A DNA stretch of 13,815 nucleotides from an uncultured Methylophilaceae bacterium (GTDB lineage: Bacteria; Pseudomonadota; Gammaproteobacteria; Burkholderiales; Methylophilaceae): positions 1-13,815 of the forward strand of contig CALKDJ010000002.1 of assembly GCA_938084195.1 (NCBI GenBank), written 5' to 3'. The notes below the pieces were generated by a model. It worked only from the letters and a program-made list of their open reading frames with translations, ran no database searches and was not told the DNA's origin. The position numbers and the translations under genes are program-made. Positions 1-8,200 of this stretch are shown here, piece by piece; positions within the stretch are counted from its first letter, which is position 1; every line of letters starts with the position of its first letter.

Positions 1-429
1 TTCTTTACCATTGGTTTTATCATTGCAAGAATTACGATACCCACCGAAGCCGTCTTACAAACAGCCGCTGTCTCTCCTGATATCTATGATTTCAATACCT
101 TTGATGGAGATGGGGATGGTGAATGGACCCTAGCCGAAGCACAGACTGCAAAAGAAGCTTTGGCCATCAGACAATTTGAATTTGCTGATATAAATCAAGA
201 TGCGAAGTTAAGTTTTGAAGAATCTAGAAAAGCTGTAAATGATATTTCTCAAGGGCAGTTTGTTGCGCTTGACCAAGATGGAGATGGGATACTCTCCTAT
301 GAAGAAATAGAGCAAGATATTGCTTATATGGATTATGAACAATTTAACCAACTTGATTTAAATCAAGATGGAAATTTAAATTTTGCAGAAGCTCAAAGGA
401 TGTTCATTATTATTATTATGGAAGGATAG
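1..429 (+). CDS. EF-hand calcium-binding protein, 5'-truncated by the window edge
   Basis: The frame is open from base 1 to the TAG at 427-429, giving the last 142 residues of a longer protein; the TTG at 160 is internal and not a convincing start. Four 12-residue EF-hand loops are visible at fragment residues 35-46, 63-74, 91-102 and 119-130. All have Asp at positions 1 and 5, Asp or Asn at 3 and Glu at 12. The second loop has Ala instead of the usual Gly at position 6. A short hydrophobic stretch at residues 1-9 could be the end of a signal or membrane segment, which would suggest export. The C-terminus ends oddly in Ile-Ile-Ile-Ile-Met-Glu-Gly, encoded by (ATT)4 at 406-417. It converges on the methyltransferase gene 18 bases away and looks less AT-rich than the genes to its right, so it probably belongs to the flanking genome rather than to the defence cargo. 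The specific function is unknown. Confidence 0.8.
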   Translation, partial: FFTIGFIIARITIPTEAVLQTAAVSPDIYDFNTFDGDGDGEWTLAEAQTAKEALAIRQFEFADINQDAKLSFEESRKAVNDISQGQFVALDQDGDGILSYEEIEQDIAYMDYEQFNQLDLNQDGNLNFAEAQRMFIIIIMEG

Positions 430-456
430 ATTCTAAAAGAATTGTTATTATTTTTT
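430..456 (+). terminator. Weak intrinsic terminator candidate after the EF-hand gene
   Basis: ATTCT (430-434) and AGAAT (438-442) form a perfect 5-bp stem around an AAA loop, followed by a T-rich tract ending in six Ts. The stem has only one G-C pair, so it would be weak. It lies between two convergent genes and overlaps the 3' end of the methyltransferase gene. Confidence 0.25.
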
Positions 457-1770
457 AATAAGAGTATTTCGGAGCTGATTCGATATTGCGCTAATAACAT
501 TGATACATACAGAATTTCCAAATTGTTTATATATCTGACCTTTTGAAACCTCATCGACAATAAATTCTTCAGGAAATCCTTGGAGCCTTGCGCATTCTCT
601 GGGTGTTAATTTTCTTGGATTTTTCTTTATATTTGATTGGTCAATAAGTATCTCTGAACCATCTTTATAGTATCTAGCACTAAGGGTGCTTGTATAGGGA
701 CTTTTGTTATCAAATAAAGAATACCCAAAACCATGACCTTTCTTTTTATTGTCAATTTTTCTTTTTTGATGCCCTGCCCATAATTTATCTGAAATAGTAA
801 ATTTGTCATCATCCTCAGGTAATCCTGATAAGTCTTCAAGTATATTGCCCAATGAGGTATCAACCATTGAAGGCGTTGGCCATTCAAATATTTCTTTAAA
901 ATCGGTATTTTTACCAAAAAAGTTACGATCAAATCCGATAATAAATATTCTTTCTCTGTTCTGAGGCGCACCGAAATCTCTTGCCCTTAATACTTTGAAA
1001 TCAACACAATAATTTAATTTTTTGGTTAATGCTTGCCGTGATTCCATGCTCATGGGCACGTCTTTAGGAATATTTTGTTTATGGCTGCCATTCAGAATAG
1101 ACAGAATGGTTTCAAGCGTTCGACCCCCATCATGTCCCTTTAGCTGTTTAACATTCTCTAGTAAGAGGACTTTGGGTTTTTTTTCAGCAATAATTCTTTG
1201 AATTTCAAAAAACATCGTACCGCGTGTGTCTTCAAATCCCTTTTTTAGTCCTGCTTGAGAAAATGCTTGGCAAGGGAAGCCAGCTAATAATAAGTCATGA
1301 TCTGGGATATCCTTTGCATGGATTTTAGTAATGTCACCATTGGGTATTTCACCAAAGTTCGCTGCATAAGTTTTTTGAGCAAATTTATCCCATTCAGATG
1401 TAAAAACACATTTACCGTTTAACTTTTGGAATGGTAGTCTCATCCCACCAATACCAGCGAATAAATCAATAAATGTAAATTGGGTTTTTTTTTGTTTAGC
1501 ATGAGAGAAGGGCGCATTTTCTCGTTGTATTTCAATTTTTTTTTCCAAAGATTGGATTAGCTCAAGTTTTTTTTTCGTAGGAATATGCTCACCTTGCTCC
1601 CAACCCCTTATTGTTCTTTCTCCCGTTGAATTCAGCCCTAAAAAGAAAGCAAATTCAGTACGACCTAAACCAAGCTTTTGCCTTGTCTCTTTGATATATT
1701 TTGCAATATTCTTGATTATTCTTACCTCTAAATTTATCCGGTTTTTATCCTGGTTAAAATTATCATTCAT
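448..1770 (-). CDS. C5-cytosine DNA methyltransferase with N-terminal helix-turn-helix (M.SsoII/EcoRII-like)
   Basis: This 440-residue enzyme transfers a methyl group from S-adenosylmethionine to C5 of cytosine. Numbering from the ATG at 1770, motif I FIDLFAGIGG is at 100-109, the catalytic PCQ with Cys167 is in motif IV, ENV is at 205-207, QNRERI at 270-275, motif IX with LTPREC near 388-393, and GNSV at 418-421. Residues about 21-64 form an HTH ending in GWEQGEHIP, as in M.SsoII-type enzymes that also repress transcription. The target-recognition region contains GHGFGYSLF and TLSARYYKDGSEILI; from memory this resembles Dcm, M.EcoRII and M.SsoII, which act on CCWGG or CCNGG. The frame extends five codons upstream to a TTG at 1785, but ATG is preferred because the HTH begins well after it; neither start has a clear Shine-Dalgarno. 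It is divergent from the endonuclease. A DISARM DrmMII role is possible but not shown. Confidence 0.93.
   Translation of the reverse strand: MNDNFNQDKNRINLEVRIIKNIAKYIKETRQKLGLGRTEFAFFLGLNSTGERTIRGWEQGEHIPTKKKLELIQSLEKKIEIQRENAPFSHAKQKKTQFTFIDLFAGIGGMRLPFQKLNGKCVFTSEWDKFAQKTYAANFGEIPNGDITKIHAKDIPDHDLLLAGFPCQAFSQAGLKKGFEDTRGTMFFEIQRIIAEKKPKVLLLENVKQLKGHDGGRTLETILSILNGSHKQNIPKDVPMSMESRQALTKKLNYCVDFKVLRARDFGAPQNRERIFIIGFDRNFFGKNTDFKEIFEWPTPSMVDTSLGNILEDLSGLPEDDDKFTISDKLWAGHQKRKIDNKKKGHGFGYSLFDNKSPYTSTLSARYYKDGSEILIDQSNIKKNPRKLTPRECARLQGFPEEFIVDEVSKGQIYKQFGNSVCINVISAISNQLRNTLIKK
1485..1575 (-). repeat. Three A9 tracts in the methyltransferase linker (coding strand)
   Basis: Three runs of nine Ts on the plus strand (A9 on the coding strand) lie at 1485-1493, 1536-1544 and 1567-1575. 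They encode Lys-Lys and Lys-Lys-Lys in the linker between the HTH and the catalytic domain. Homopolymers of this length can slip during replication or transcription. A slip here would separate the DNA-binding domain from the methyltransferase domain. Whether that happens cannot be told from one sequence. Confidence 0.7.
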
Positions 1771-1892
1771 AGTGCATATAGTCAAATAATATAATTTTTT
1801 TTCGTAACCTTTTCCATTATTAACCTACCTTTTATTTGAAGGCGCTTGATCTAACTTATTAAACGCCTGGTTTTACAAAAGGAGACTTAATA
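1771..1892. promoter_or_regulatory. Divergent promoter and operator region of the restriction-modification pair
   Basis: This 122-base gap separates the divergent methyltransferase and endonuclease starts and must hold both promoters. An imperfect inverted repeat, GGCGCTT (1841-1847) and AAACGCC (1861-1867), matches in 6 of 7 positions. It could be the operator for the methyltransferase HTH. A CCTGG site at 1866-1870 overlaps its right arm, and a second CCTGG lies at 1749-1753 just inside the methyltransferase gene, so methylation could affect regulation. A possible endonuclease promoter is TTGAAG (1836-1841) with TATTAA (1857-1862), spacing 15; this is weak. AGGAG at 1880-1884 is the endonuclease ribosome-binding site. 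A T8 run lies at 1795-1802. No individual box is secure. Confidence 0.45.
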
Positions 1893-2672
1893 ATGAACAT
1901 AAATTCTGAAAATATAATGAAGATTACTGGTATTTTTAATGCCAATCTAAAAGGTAAGAAATTTAACCCAACTGGTTTTAATGCTAAGCATGACGGTAGA
2001 GAGGGTCATTGGGTTGAGAGACAGCTAGGAGTGAAGGCAAACTCTGAAAATAAACCAGATCTTCTAGGTTTTGAAGTTAAAAAGGAAGCTAAGTCTAAAA
2101 TTACTTTTGGTGATTGGTCTCCTAGTATTGCCTTATGGAAAAAAAATAAACCATACGCAAATATTAAAAAGTTAGATCGTGATGATGAATTTTTAGTTTA
2201 TTTTGGTAAGCCAAATGATGAGAAAAGTGGAAGGTTTTCTTGGTCAGGTGAACCTATTCCAAAAATCAATGTGTTTAATAATTTTGGACAAATAATGAAG
2301 GTTGAAGACAATGGCGATATTGTAATTATGTACTCTTTTGAAAAAGATAATCGTTTAAATAAGGAATTGTTAATCCCTGGTTATTTGAAAAAAAATGATT
2401 TGGTGCTCGCTAAGTGGCCGCACGAAGACCTAAAGAGAAGAGTCGAAGACAAGTTTAATGATAATGGTTTTTTAATATGCTTCAAGGATACCTTTGGTAC
2501 CTATATAAAGATTGGTTTTGGCGATCCATTTTGTTTTGAAGATTGGCTTGAGTTGGTTAAATCTGGAGATATTTATTTTGATTCTGGAATGTATCAAGGT
2601 AATCCAAGACCTTACTCACAATGGAGAGCAAATAATAATATTTGGTTGAATTTGGTAAAGGAGGTGCATTAA
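1893..2672 (+). CDS. Type II restriction endonuclease, MvaI/BcnI-like (PD-(D/E)XK)
   Basis: This 259-residue protein is probably the nuclease partner of the divergent methyltransferase, cutting unmethylated copies of the shared site. GHWVE at residues 38-42 followed by PDLLGFEVK at 55-63 gives Glu42, Asp56 and Glu61-x-Lys63. This is the PD-(D/E)XK active-site pattern in the arrangement of the MvaI/BcnI/LlaMI family. The length fits that family, whose members cut CCWGG, CCSGG or CCNGG, in agreement with the methyltransferase target-recognition region. The ATG has AGGAG eight bases upstream. The gene ends directly against the next ATG. Expression is probably delayed or repressed through the HTH of the methyltransferase, as in M.SsoII systems; this is inference. 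The recognition sequence is a prediction from family resemblance only. Confidence 0.82.
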   Translation: MNINSENIMKITGIFNANLKGKKFNPTGFNAKHDGREGHWVERQLGVKANSENKPDLLGFEVKKEAKSKITFGDWSPSIALWKKNKPYANIKKLDRDDEFLVYFGKPNDEKSGRFSWSGEPIPKINVFNNFGQIMKVEDNGDIVIMYSFEKDNRLNKELLIPGYLKKNDLVLAKWPHEDLKRRVEDKFNDNGFLICFKDTFGTYIKIGFGDPFCFEDWLELVKSGDIYFDSGMYQGNPRPYSQWRANNNIWLNLVKEVH

Positions 2673-2981
2673 ATGGATAATATTCTTTTTATTCTGGTAT
2701 TTTTTGGGATTGTATTGCTGATGGTGTCTAATTCATCAGCCAATAGTCAGATGATTAAAAATTTGAACTCTAATCAACCCAACAATAAAAAACACAAAAA
2801 AAGATCTTACAAACAACCAAAAATTAAATCACCTGCACCTAAAGCAAATGTAAGTGTTGTGAAATCACCTGCACCTAAAGCAAATGTAAGTGTTATGAAA
2901 GTTGATGTAAATAAAAATAAACTAGTTATAGAAACTGCACTTAAAAAAAACGAAGATCTATTATTTCATTATCAAGAATAA
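2673..2981 (+). CDS. Small membrane-anchored lysine-rich protein, possibly the N-terminal half of a split gene
   Basis: Not recognised. The 102 residues start with one hydrophobic segment at about 4-18, either a membrane anchor or an uncleaved signal. A Lys/Asn/Gln-rich linker follows, with a nearly perfect tandem repeat of KSPAPKANVSVV. The start is well supported: AAGGAGGT at 2658-2665 lies seven bases before the ATG, which directly follows the endonuclease stop, so translation is probably coupled. The TAA at 2979-2981 is followed in the same frame by 56 more sense codons and then the zinc-finger ORF at 3150-3533. The native product may therefore have been a single protein of about 283-285 residues with a membrane anchor, a flexible linker and C-terminal zinc fingers. 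It may instead be a genuine small protein. Confidence 0.6.
   Translation: MDNILFILVFFGIVLLMVSNSSANSQMIKNLNSNQPNNKKHKKRSYKQPKIKSPAPKANVSVVKSPAPKANVSVMKVDVNKNKLVIETALKKNEDLLFHYQE
2826..2897 (+). repeat. 36-bp tandem duplication inside the small gene
   Basis: Two adjacent 36-base units, 2826-2861 and 2862-2897, are identical except for one G-to-A change near the end of the second (35 of 36). Each encodes 12 residues (KSPAPKANVSV plus Val or Met). The unit length keeps the frame, and the near-identity suggests a recent duplication in a flexible linker. Confidence 0.95.
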
Positions 2982-3149
2982 ATAAATAAAAATGTAGCCT
3001 ACAAAGTTGCTCCATTAAATATTTTTTCTAAAACTATTGTTAACCAGAATGGTATTAATACTAGAGCTCTATTTCTAGATGCTTATCATCCTGAAACTAA
3101 GAAAAACCTTAAATTTCTTATTGAAAAAATCGAATTCAATAATTCATTA
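2982..3149 (+). other. Open in-frame stretch between the two small ORFs, no start codon
   Basis: In the frame shared by 2673-2981 and 3150-3533, these 56 codons contain no stop and no ATG, GTG or TTG. The predicted peptide (for example VAPLNIFSKTIVNQNG and NTRALFLDAYHPE) looks like ordinary protein rather than translated intergenic DNA. The sequence begins within (TAAA)3 at 2979-2990; removing exactly those 12 bases would fuse both ORFs in frame. It therefore looks like coding sequence stranded behind a stop, or read from a rare start such as ATT. Confidence 0.55.
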
Positions 3150-3533
3150 ATGAAAGGGGTTGAAAATAAAAAACGAAGTACCAAATTTCATGTAGTTAAA
3201 AATAGAGCCGGTATCAAAAAAGACTACTGTCATATGTGTCAAGAAAACTTAACTGATCAAGACGGCCTATTGTTTAAAAAATTTGAAGAAATCAGAGAGG
3301 AATGGATATCAGAAAGAGAAATGACCGATGAAGAAAAATCTGATATCTATCTAACTGACAGCTTTTGTTGGAAATGTTACTCTTATCAAAATAATATTAA
3401 TTTAAACACTTGCTTTAACTGCGGAGATGGCATTCCTGAGAAGAGAGCTTTAATGGGATTTAATGAGTGTGTTGGCTGTGTTGAAGAAAGAGAAAGGGTT
3501 GAGGGCTATGAAAGAAAAGTTAATACATTTTAA
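3150..3533 (+). CDS. Double zinc-finger protein with C-terminal DksA/TraR-like finger
   Basis: The 127-residue ORF carries four CxxC pairs: Cys27/30, Cys73/76, Cys88/91 and Cys107/110. The last two form a C4 finger with the sequence CFNCGDGIPEKRAL followed by CVGC, very close to the zinc finger of DksA/TraR, which binds RNA polymerase through its secondary channel. The coiled-coil N-terminal tips of DksA are not evident here. The other two pairs could make a second zinc ribbon around a charged helix at about 42-65. There is no convincing Shine-Dalgarno before the ATG, and the frame is open upstream for 56 codons, so the true N-terminus is doubtful and this may be the 3' part of a disrupted gene beginning at 2673. 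A role in transcription or nucleic-acid binding is likely, but its link to the nearby defence genes is only positional. Confidence 0.55.
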   Translation: MKGVENKKRSTKFHVVKNRAGIKKDYCHMCQENLTDQDGLLFKKFEEIREEWISEREMTDEEKSDIYLTDSFCWKCYSYQNNINLNTCFNCGDGIPEKRALMGFNECVGCVEERERVEGYERKVNTF

Positions 3534-3577
3534 ATCACTATTTACTGCAATAACGTAAATATCAAAAGGAATTATCA

Positions 3578-5227
3578 GTGAAGCTTATCCCGAATATTTG
3601 TCGTGAAAATAATAGTAATGCTGAAAAAAAGATTTTTAGTTTATTCAGTGATATTGATCTCGGTCCTGGTTGGATAACTTTTCATTCATTGAATGTATCT
3701 GAAAGCACACATAAAACAATGTGTGAGGTTGATTTTGCTCTGTTAGGCCCGCAGGGTTTATTTGTATTTGAGGTAAAAGGTGGCCGAATACGATGTGAAA
3801 ATGGAATTTGGTATTACAAAGATAGGTACGATGTTGAGCATAAAAGTTCAGAAGGTCCTTTTATCCAAGCAAAAAATGGAATGTATGCTCTTTTAGATTC
3901 CTTAAAAAAAAGAAATATGAATATCGATAAGCTTTCATTTGGTTATGGGATCCTTTTCCCTGATATCGATACTTTTAATGAGCAATCGACCGAATGGCCA
4001 ATTGAATCAGTTTGTGATGGTCGCTTTACAAAAAATCCAGATTTTTTTAAAAAATACTTAATTAGGCTTATTGATTACTGGGTAAGCAAAAAGAAAAAAG
4101 CAAAGCTTGCTCACGATGACGCACTGTTAAAAGAAATTAGAGATTACTTTCGACCGAACCTTGATCACTCTCCATCTCTTCTTAACAAGCTCCGAGAAGA
4201 AGATAAGGAAATTATCCAGCATACAGAAGAACAATATGAAATTATTGATTCGATTGAAGATAATGAACGAATAATTTGTACTGGCGGCGCAGGCACAGGA
4301 AAATCTTTCTTGGCTGTTGAAATTGTGCGAAGAGAATTGTTTAAAAATAAAGATGTCATTCTGTTAGTTATGGGTGATTTATTTGCTGCCTACTTAAAAA
4401 ATCAATTAGCGGATGAATTACAAAATAATCAAAATAAGCTAGCAATATTCTCTTTATCAGAATTAAAAAACTTTCTTAATGATAGCAATAAGCAATTTGA
4501 TGTTCTAATTGTAGATGAAGGCCAAGATTTAATGTCCGCAGAGAATTTAGATCTTTTTGAGTCTATATTAAAAAATGGACTTGCAAACGGCAGATGGCGC
4601 TATTTTATGGATCCTAACAAACAGGCGGGTGTAGTTGGCCGATTTGAAAATGATGCATATGAGATTCTAAGAAGCTATAACCACGCATCTCATAAATTAT
4701 TACAAAACTGCAGAAATACCAAACAAATTGTTAGTCAAGCTGAAATGCATACAGGGGCAAAAATCGGAGAAACATTAGCTAAAAATAATGGTAAGGCAGT
4801 AATGCACATTGATGTAGCTGATCAAGAGGATCAATTAAAGCAGATTAACAATATTCTTGATGACTTAATAGGAGCGCAAGGATTTTCTTGCTCTGATATC
4901 GCTATTTTATCTCCGGTAGATTTTTCTTTGTCAGTCGCATCAAGTCTTGATAAGAAATGGAATAAAAGAATACATGAGATAAATGAAAATAATGTAATGC
5001 TCTCTGATGATAAAATTTTATTCAGCACGGTGACGGATTTTAAAGGTTTAGAAAGGCTGTGCGTTATTTTGGTTGATATGGAAAAAATTAAAGAGATGAA
5101 AAATTCTTTATCTCTTCTTTATATCGCCCTTACAAGAGCGCGAAGTTATTTATTGGTAACTTCCTCAAAATCTTTTAAGGAATTTTTAAAATTTAATTTA
5201 GAACAAGGACATTCAAATGTCTCATGA
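3578..5227 (+). CDS. NERD nuclease domain fused to an SF1 (UvrD-like) helicase
   Basis: This 549-residue protein joins a nuclease-related domain to a helicase motor. The NERD part (about 10-110) shows Glu16, Asp52 and Glu65-Val-Lys67 in CEVDFALLGPQGLFVFEVK, the restriction-endonuclease-like active site, plus Gln97. The SF1 motor follows: GGAGTGKS at 236-243 (Walker A), DEGQD at 313-317 (Walker B), DPNKQ at 345-349 (motif III), CRNT at 378-381 (IV), DFKGLE at 487-492 (V) and ALTRAR at 517-522 (VI). All key residues are present, so it is probably an active ATPase and possibly a DNA nuclease. The start is GTG with AAAGGA at 3565-3570 seven bases before it. Its last 11 bases overlap drmA, so it is translationally coupled. 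It is the first gene of the DISARM-like operon and may stand in for the missing DrmC nuclease; this is inference. Two-domain NERD helicases also occur outside defence loci. Confidence 0.88.
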   Translation: MKLIPNICRENNSNAEKKIFSLFSDIDLGPGWITFHSLNVSESTHKTMCEVDFALLGPQGLFVFEVKGGRIRCENGIWYYKDRYDVEHKSSEGPFIQAKNGMYALLDSLKKRNMNIDKLSFGYGILFPDIDTFNEQSTEWPIESVCDGRFTKNPDFFKKYLIRLIDYWVSKKKKAKLAHDDALLKEIRDYFRPNLDHSPSLLNKLREEDKEIIQHTEEQYEIIDSIEDNERIICTGGAGTGKSFLAVEIVRRELFKNKDVILLVMGDLFAAYLKNQLADELQNNQNKLAIFSLSELKNFLNDSNKQFDVLIVDEGQDLMSAENLDLFESILKNGLANGRWRYFMDPNKQAGVVGRFENDAYEILRSYNHASHKLLQNCRNTKQIVSQAEMHTGAKIGETLAKNNGKAVMHIDVADQEDQLKQINNILDDLIGAQGFSCSDIAILSPVDFSLSVASSLDKKWNKRIHEINENNVMLSDDKILFSTVTDFKGLERLCVILVDMEKIKEMKNSLSLLYIALTRARSYLLVTSSKSFKEFLKFNLEQGHSNVS

Positions 5228-8200
5228 ATCTTTTAAGTTAGAGCGAGAAAAAATTGTTAGCTATTTATCAAAAGAGCTTATTGGTCCAATTGGTTCAGAG
5301 GATGAAACGCTGTTTGAAAGACCACATATAAGATATTTAATGGGGACTTTATTTCCTCAGGATGCAAAAATTGAGTCCAATACTCGTGATGATGAATTAG
5401 GAAAACAAGCAACCGGTGAGGATGAAAAAGATGATGATTCACCATTAAGCCTCATTTTTCAGGATGCACCAGCTTCTATGGGTTTTAGTTTTTTTGTTGA
5501 AGATTGTGATGAAATAAAAATTGAGCTATGGGCTGCGGAATACCAAAAAATTACAAGCGAGCAAAAAAAAGAACAAGAAAAAAAAGATGATAAGGATCGT
5601 CTTTTTACACAAAATAGTTCAGGAAAATGGCCCACATGGATTAGAAGTCCATTAGCTACAGAGGAATCCCCAAAAGTAATAAATCATTTACGATCTAATA
5701 GTAATCAAAAGACTAAGATTTTTAACGAAAAGATGGAGGTAAACGTCATTTGGCGCTCAATAGGTAAGGGCCATTTGTTAACAGTTACAGTCGTAAATAC
5801 AGCAAAACAACAACCAGATACTTTGATTAAAACAGAAGATTGTCTATTTCAGGTTGGCTTTAGATGTTCGCCCGTCAGTGGCTCTATAAAAGAATACCCA
5901 GCAAGCAATCAACTAGCCTTTGATGAGGAAGAGGAGGAATTGGCGCTTCAATATAAAAACCAACCAACATATTCTGTTGGGCATGGATGTTCACCTTTTT
6001 GGCCTCAAGACGTTAATTTCATCCAGACCAGCTCAATGCCGACCTCTGAAGTAAAACCAGTTATTAATAATATTAACAATGAAAATGTGATGTCATTGAA
6101 ATTCTTGAGTGATGAAGGTATCAATAAAGATGTTCTCAAAAGTAAATTAAATGCATTTACAGAGGAATACGCTGTTTGGCATAAACAAATTAATAAAGAA
6201 ACTGTTGAGTCAAAATATAAAGATGCTAAAGATAGAATTGTAGGTCGAGTTGGAGATGCATTAAAGAGAATGCGTAATGGAATAGAGGTTTTAACGCAAA
6301 ATTCTAAAGCTAAAAAAGCTTTCGCCATTATGAATGAAGTGATGATGAGACAGATGATTCATACAACAAAAGAAGAGTTTGTTTTGCCAAAAGAAAGAGA
6401 TGAAATAAATTACAACGATATTCGTCCAACATATAGTAATGCAGAATTTGAAATATTTAAATGGCGCCCTTTCCAGCTTGGTTTTTTGCTGGTTGTTATT
6501 GAGTCATTAATAAATCCAAAAAGTGACGACAGAGATATAGTAGATTTGATATGGTTTCCTACTGGTGGGGGAAAGACCGAAGCTTATTTGGGGCTTGCTG
6601 CATTTGAATTGATATATAGGAGATTAATATTTGGACCTGAGGGAGCAGGGACCTCAGTTATAAAAAGATACACTTTAAGATTATTAACTTCTCAACAATT
6701 CCAAAGAGCTTCTACATTAATTTCTTGCATGGAGCTACTTAGACAGGAGAGGGTCGATGAGCTTGGAAAAAATCCTTTTACTCTTGGGTTGTTTGTAGGT
6801 GAAAGTTCTAGTCCGAATAAATTAAATGATAAAAGCGATAAAACTCCTGGTGCTTATCAAAAATATAAATTTTTACTCAATGAGGAGCGACCAAAAAATG
6901 AATTTGCATTGATGCAATGCCCCCTCTGTGGAACAAAGATTGTTCCAGATAAAAGAACAGAGGATGAAAAAGATTATGGAGTAAATGTAACTCAAAGTTC
7001 ATTTAAATTTTTCTGCCCAACTAGTTCTTGCGATTTACACAAGTCAATACCCGTGACAGTCGTTGATGAAGATATTTTCAATCATCCTCCGAGCTTCATC
7101 ATAGGAACCGTTGATAAATTTGCAAGACTTGCGTGGCAATCGAATGCAAAGACTATTCTTGGCTATGGAAAATATAAGCCTCCCTCCTTAATTATTCAAG
7201 ATGAGTTGCATCTAATATCTGGACCCTTAGGAACAATAGCAGGAGTTTATGAGGCAGCATTAGAGACTGTAATTACTGCAAATAGTAAAGATAAATTTAA
7301 ACCAAAATATATTGCTGCAACTGCAACCATTAGAAGGGCTGCTGATCAGGTAAAAAAATTATATGGAAGAAAAGTAAATATCTTTCCACCACCTGGTATT
7401 TCAAGTGATGATTCTTATTTTGCTAAAACCAATCATGAAGCTTTAGGCCGATTATATATTGGTGTGATGAATCAGGGGCATACTCAAGATACATCCTTAG
7501 TAAGGTTATCTGCCGCATTAAGTCAGTCCGTTATAGATTGTCAGTTAAGTGACGAGGCCAAAGATACTTGGTGGACTCAAATTATTTATCATAATAGTCG
7601 AAGAGAGCTTGGTAAATCTATGACTAAGAGTAAGGATGATATTCCTAAGAGAGTTAGAGTAATAATGACTGATGAAAAAAATATGCGTAAGTTAGCAAAT
7701 GTCGAAGAACTTTCTGGAAGCAGACCAGCTTCAGAGATTCCTCAAGTTTTATCAAAGTTAGAAAAAAGGTTTGATGATAAAGCTGCTATAGATATTTTGC
7801 CATGTACCAACATGATTTCAGTTGGAGTGGATGTGAGCCGACTTGGATTAATGTTAGTTTTTGGACAGCCCAAAACTACAGCTGAATATATTCAAGCATC
7901 GAGTCGAGTAGGTCGAAGTAATAAATATCCACCAGGGATAGTCGTTACTTTATATAGCCCTTATAAGCCAAGAGATAGATCTCATTATGAAAACTTCTAT
8001 GCGTACCATAAAAAACTTTACAGGGCGGTTGAGCCTACCAGCGTCACGCCATATGCTGAACCATCAAGACACAGATCGCTTCATGCTGCTTTAGTAATAA
8101 TAATGCGACACGCAGCTGGCTTAGATTCTGAAGATAAGGCAAAAGATTTTGATCCTTCAGCAACGAAAATAACTGAAATTATTGAAGCACTGGAAGAGAG

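Noticed and set aside
160..429. TTG start for the EF-hand gene
   Set aside because: The frame is open to base 1 and a full EF-hand loop lies upstream of 160, so the gene is truncated by the window rather than starting there.
627..971. Minus-strand ORF of 114 codons
   Set aside because: It lies wholly inside the methyltransferase gene in another frame; all canonical methyltransferase motifs are in the longer frame.
6005..6328. Minus-strand ORF of 107 codons
   Set aside because: Antisense to drmA, low-complexity Leu/Ser-rich translation, no ribosome-binding site or family resemblance.
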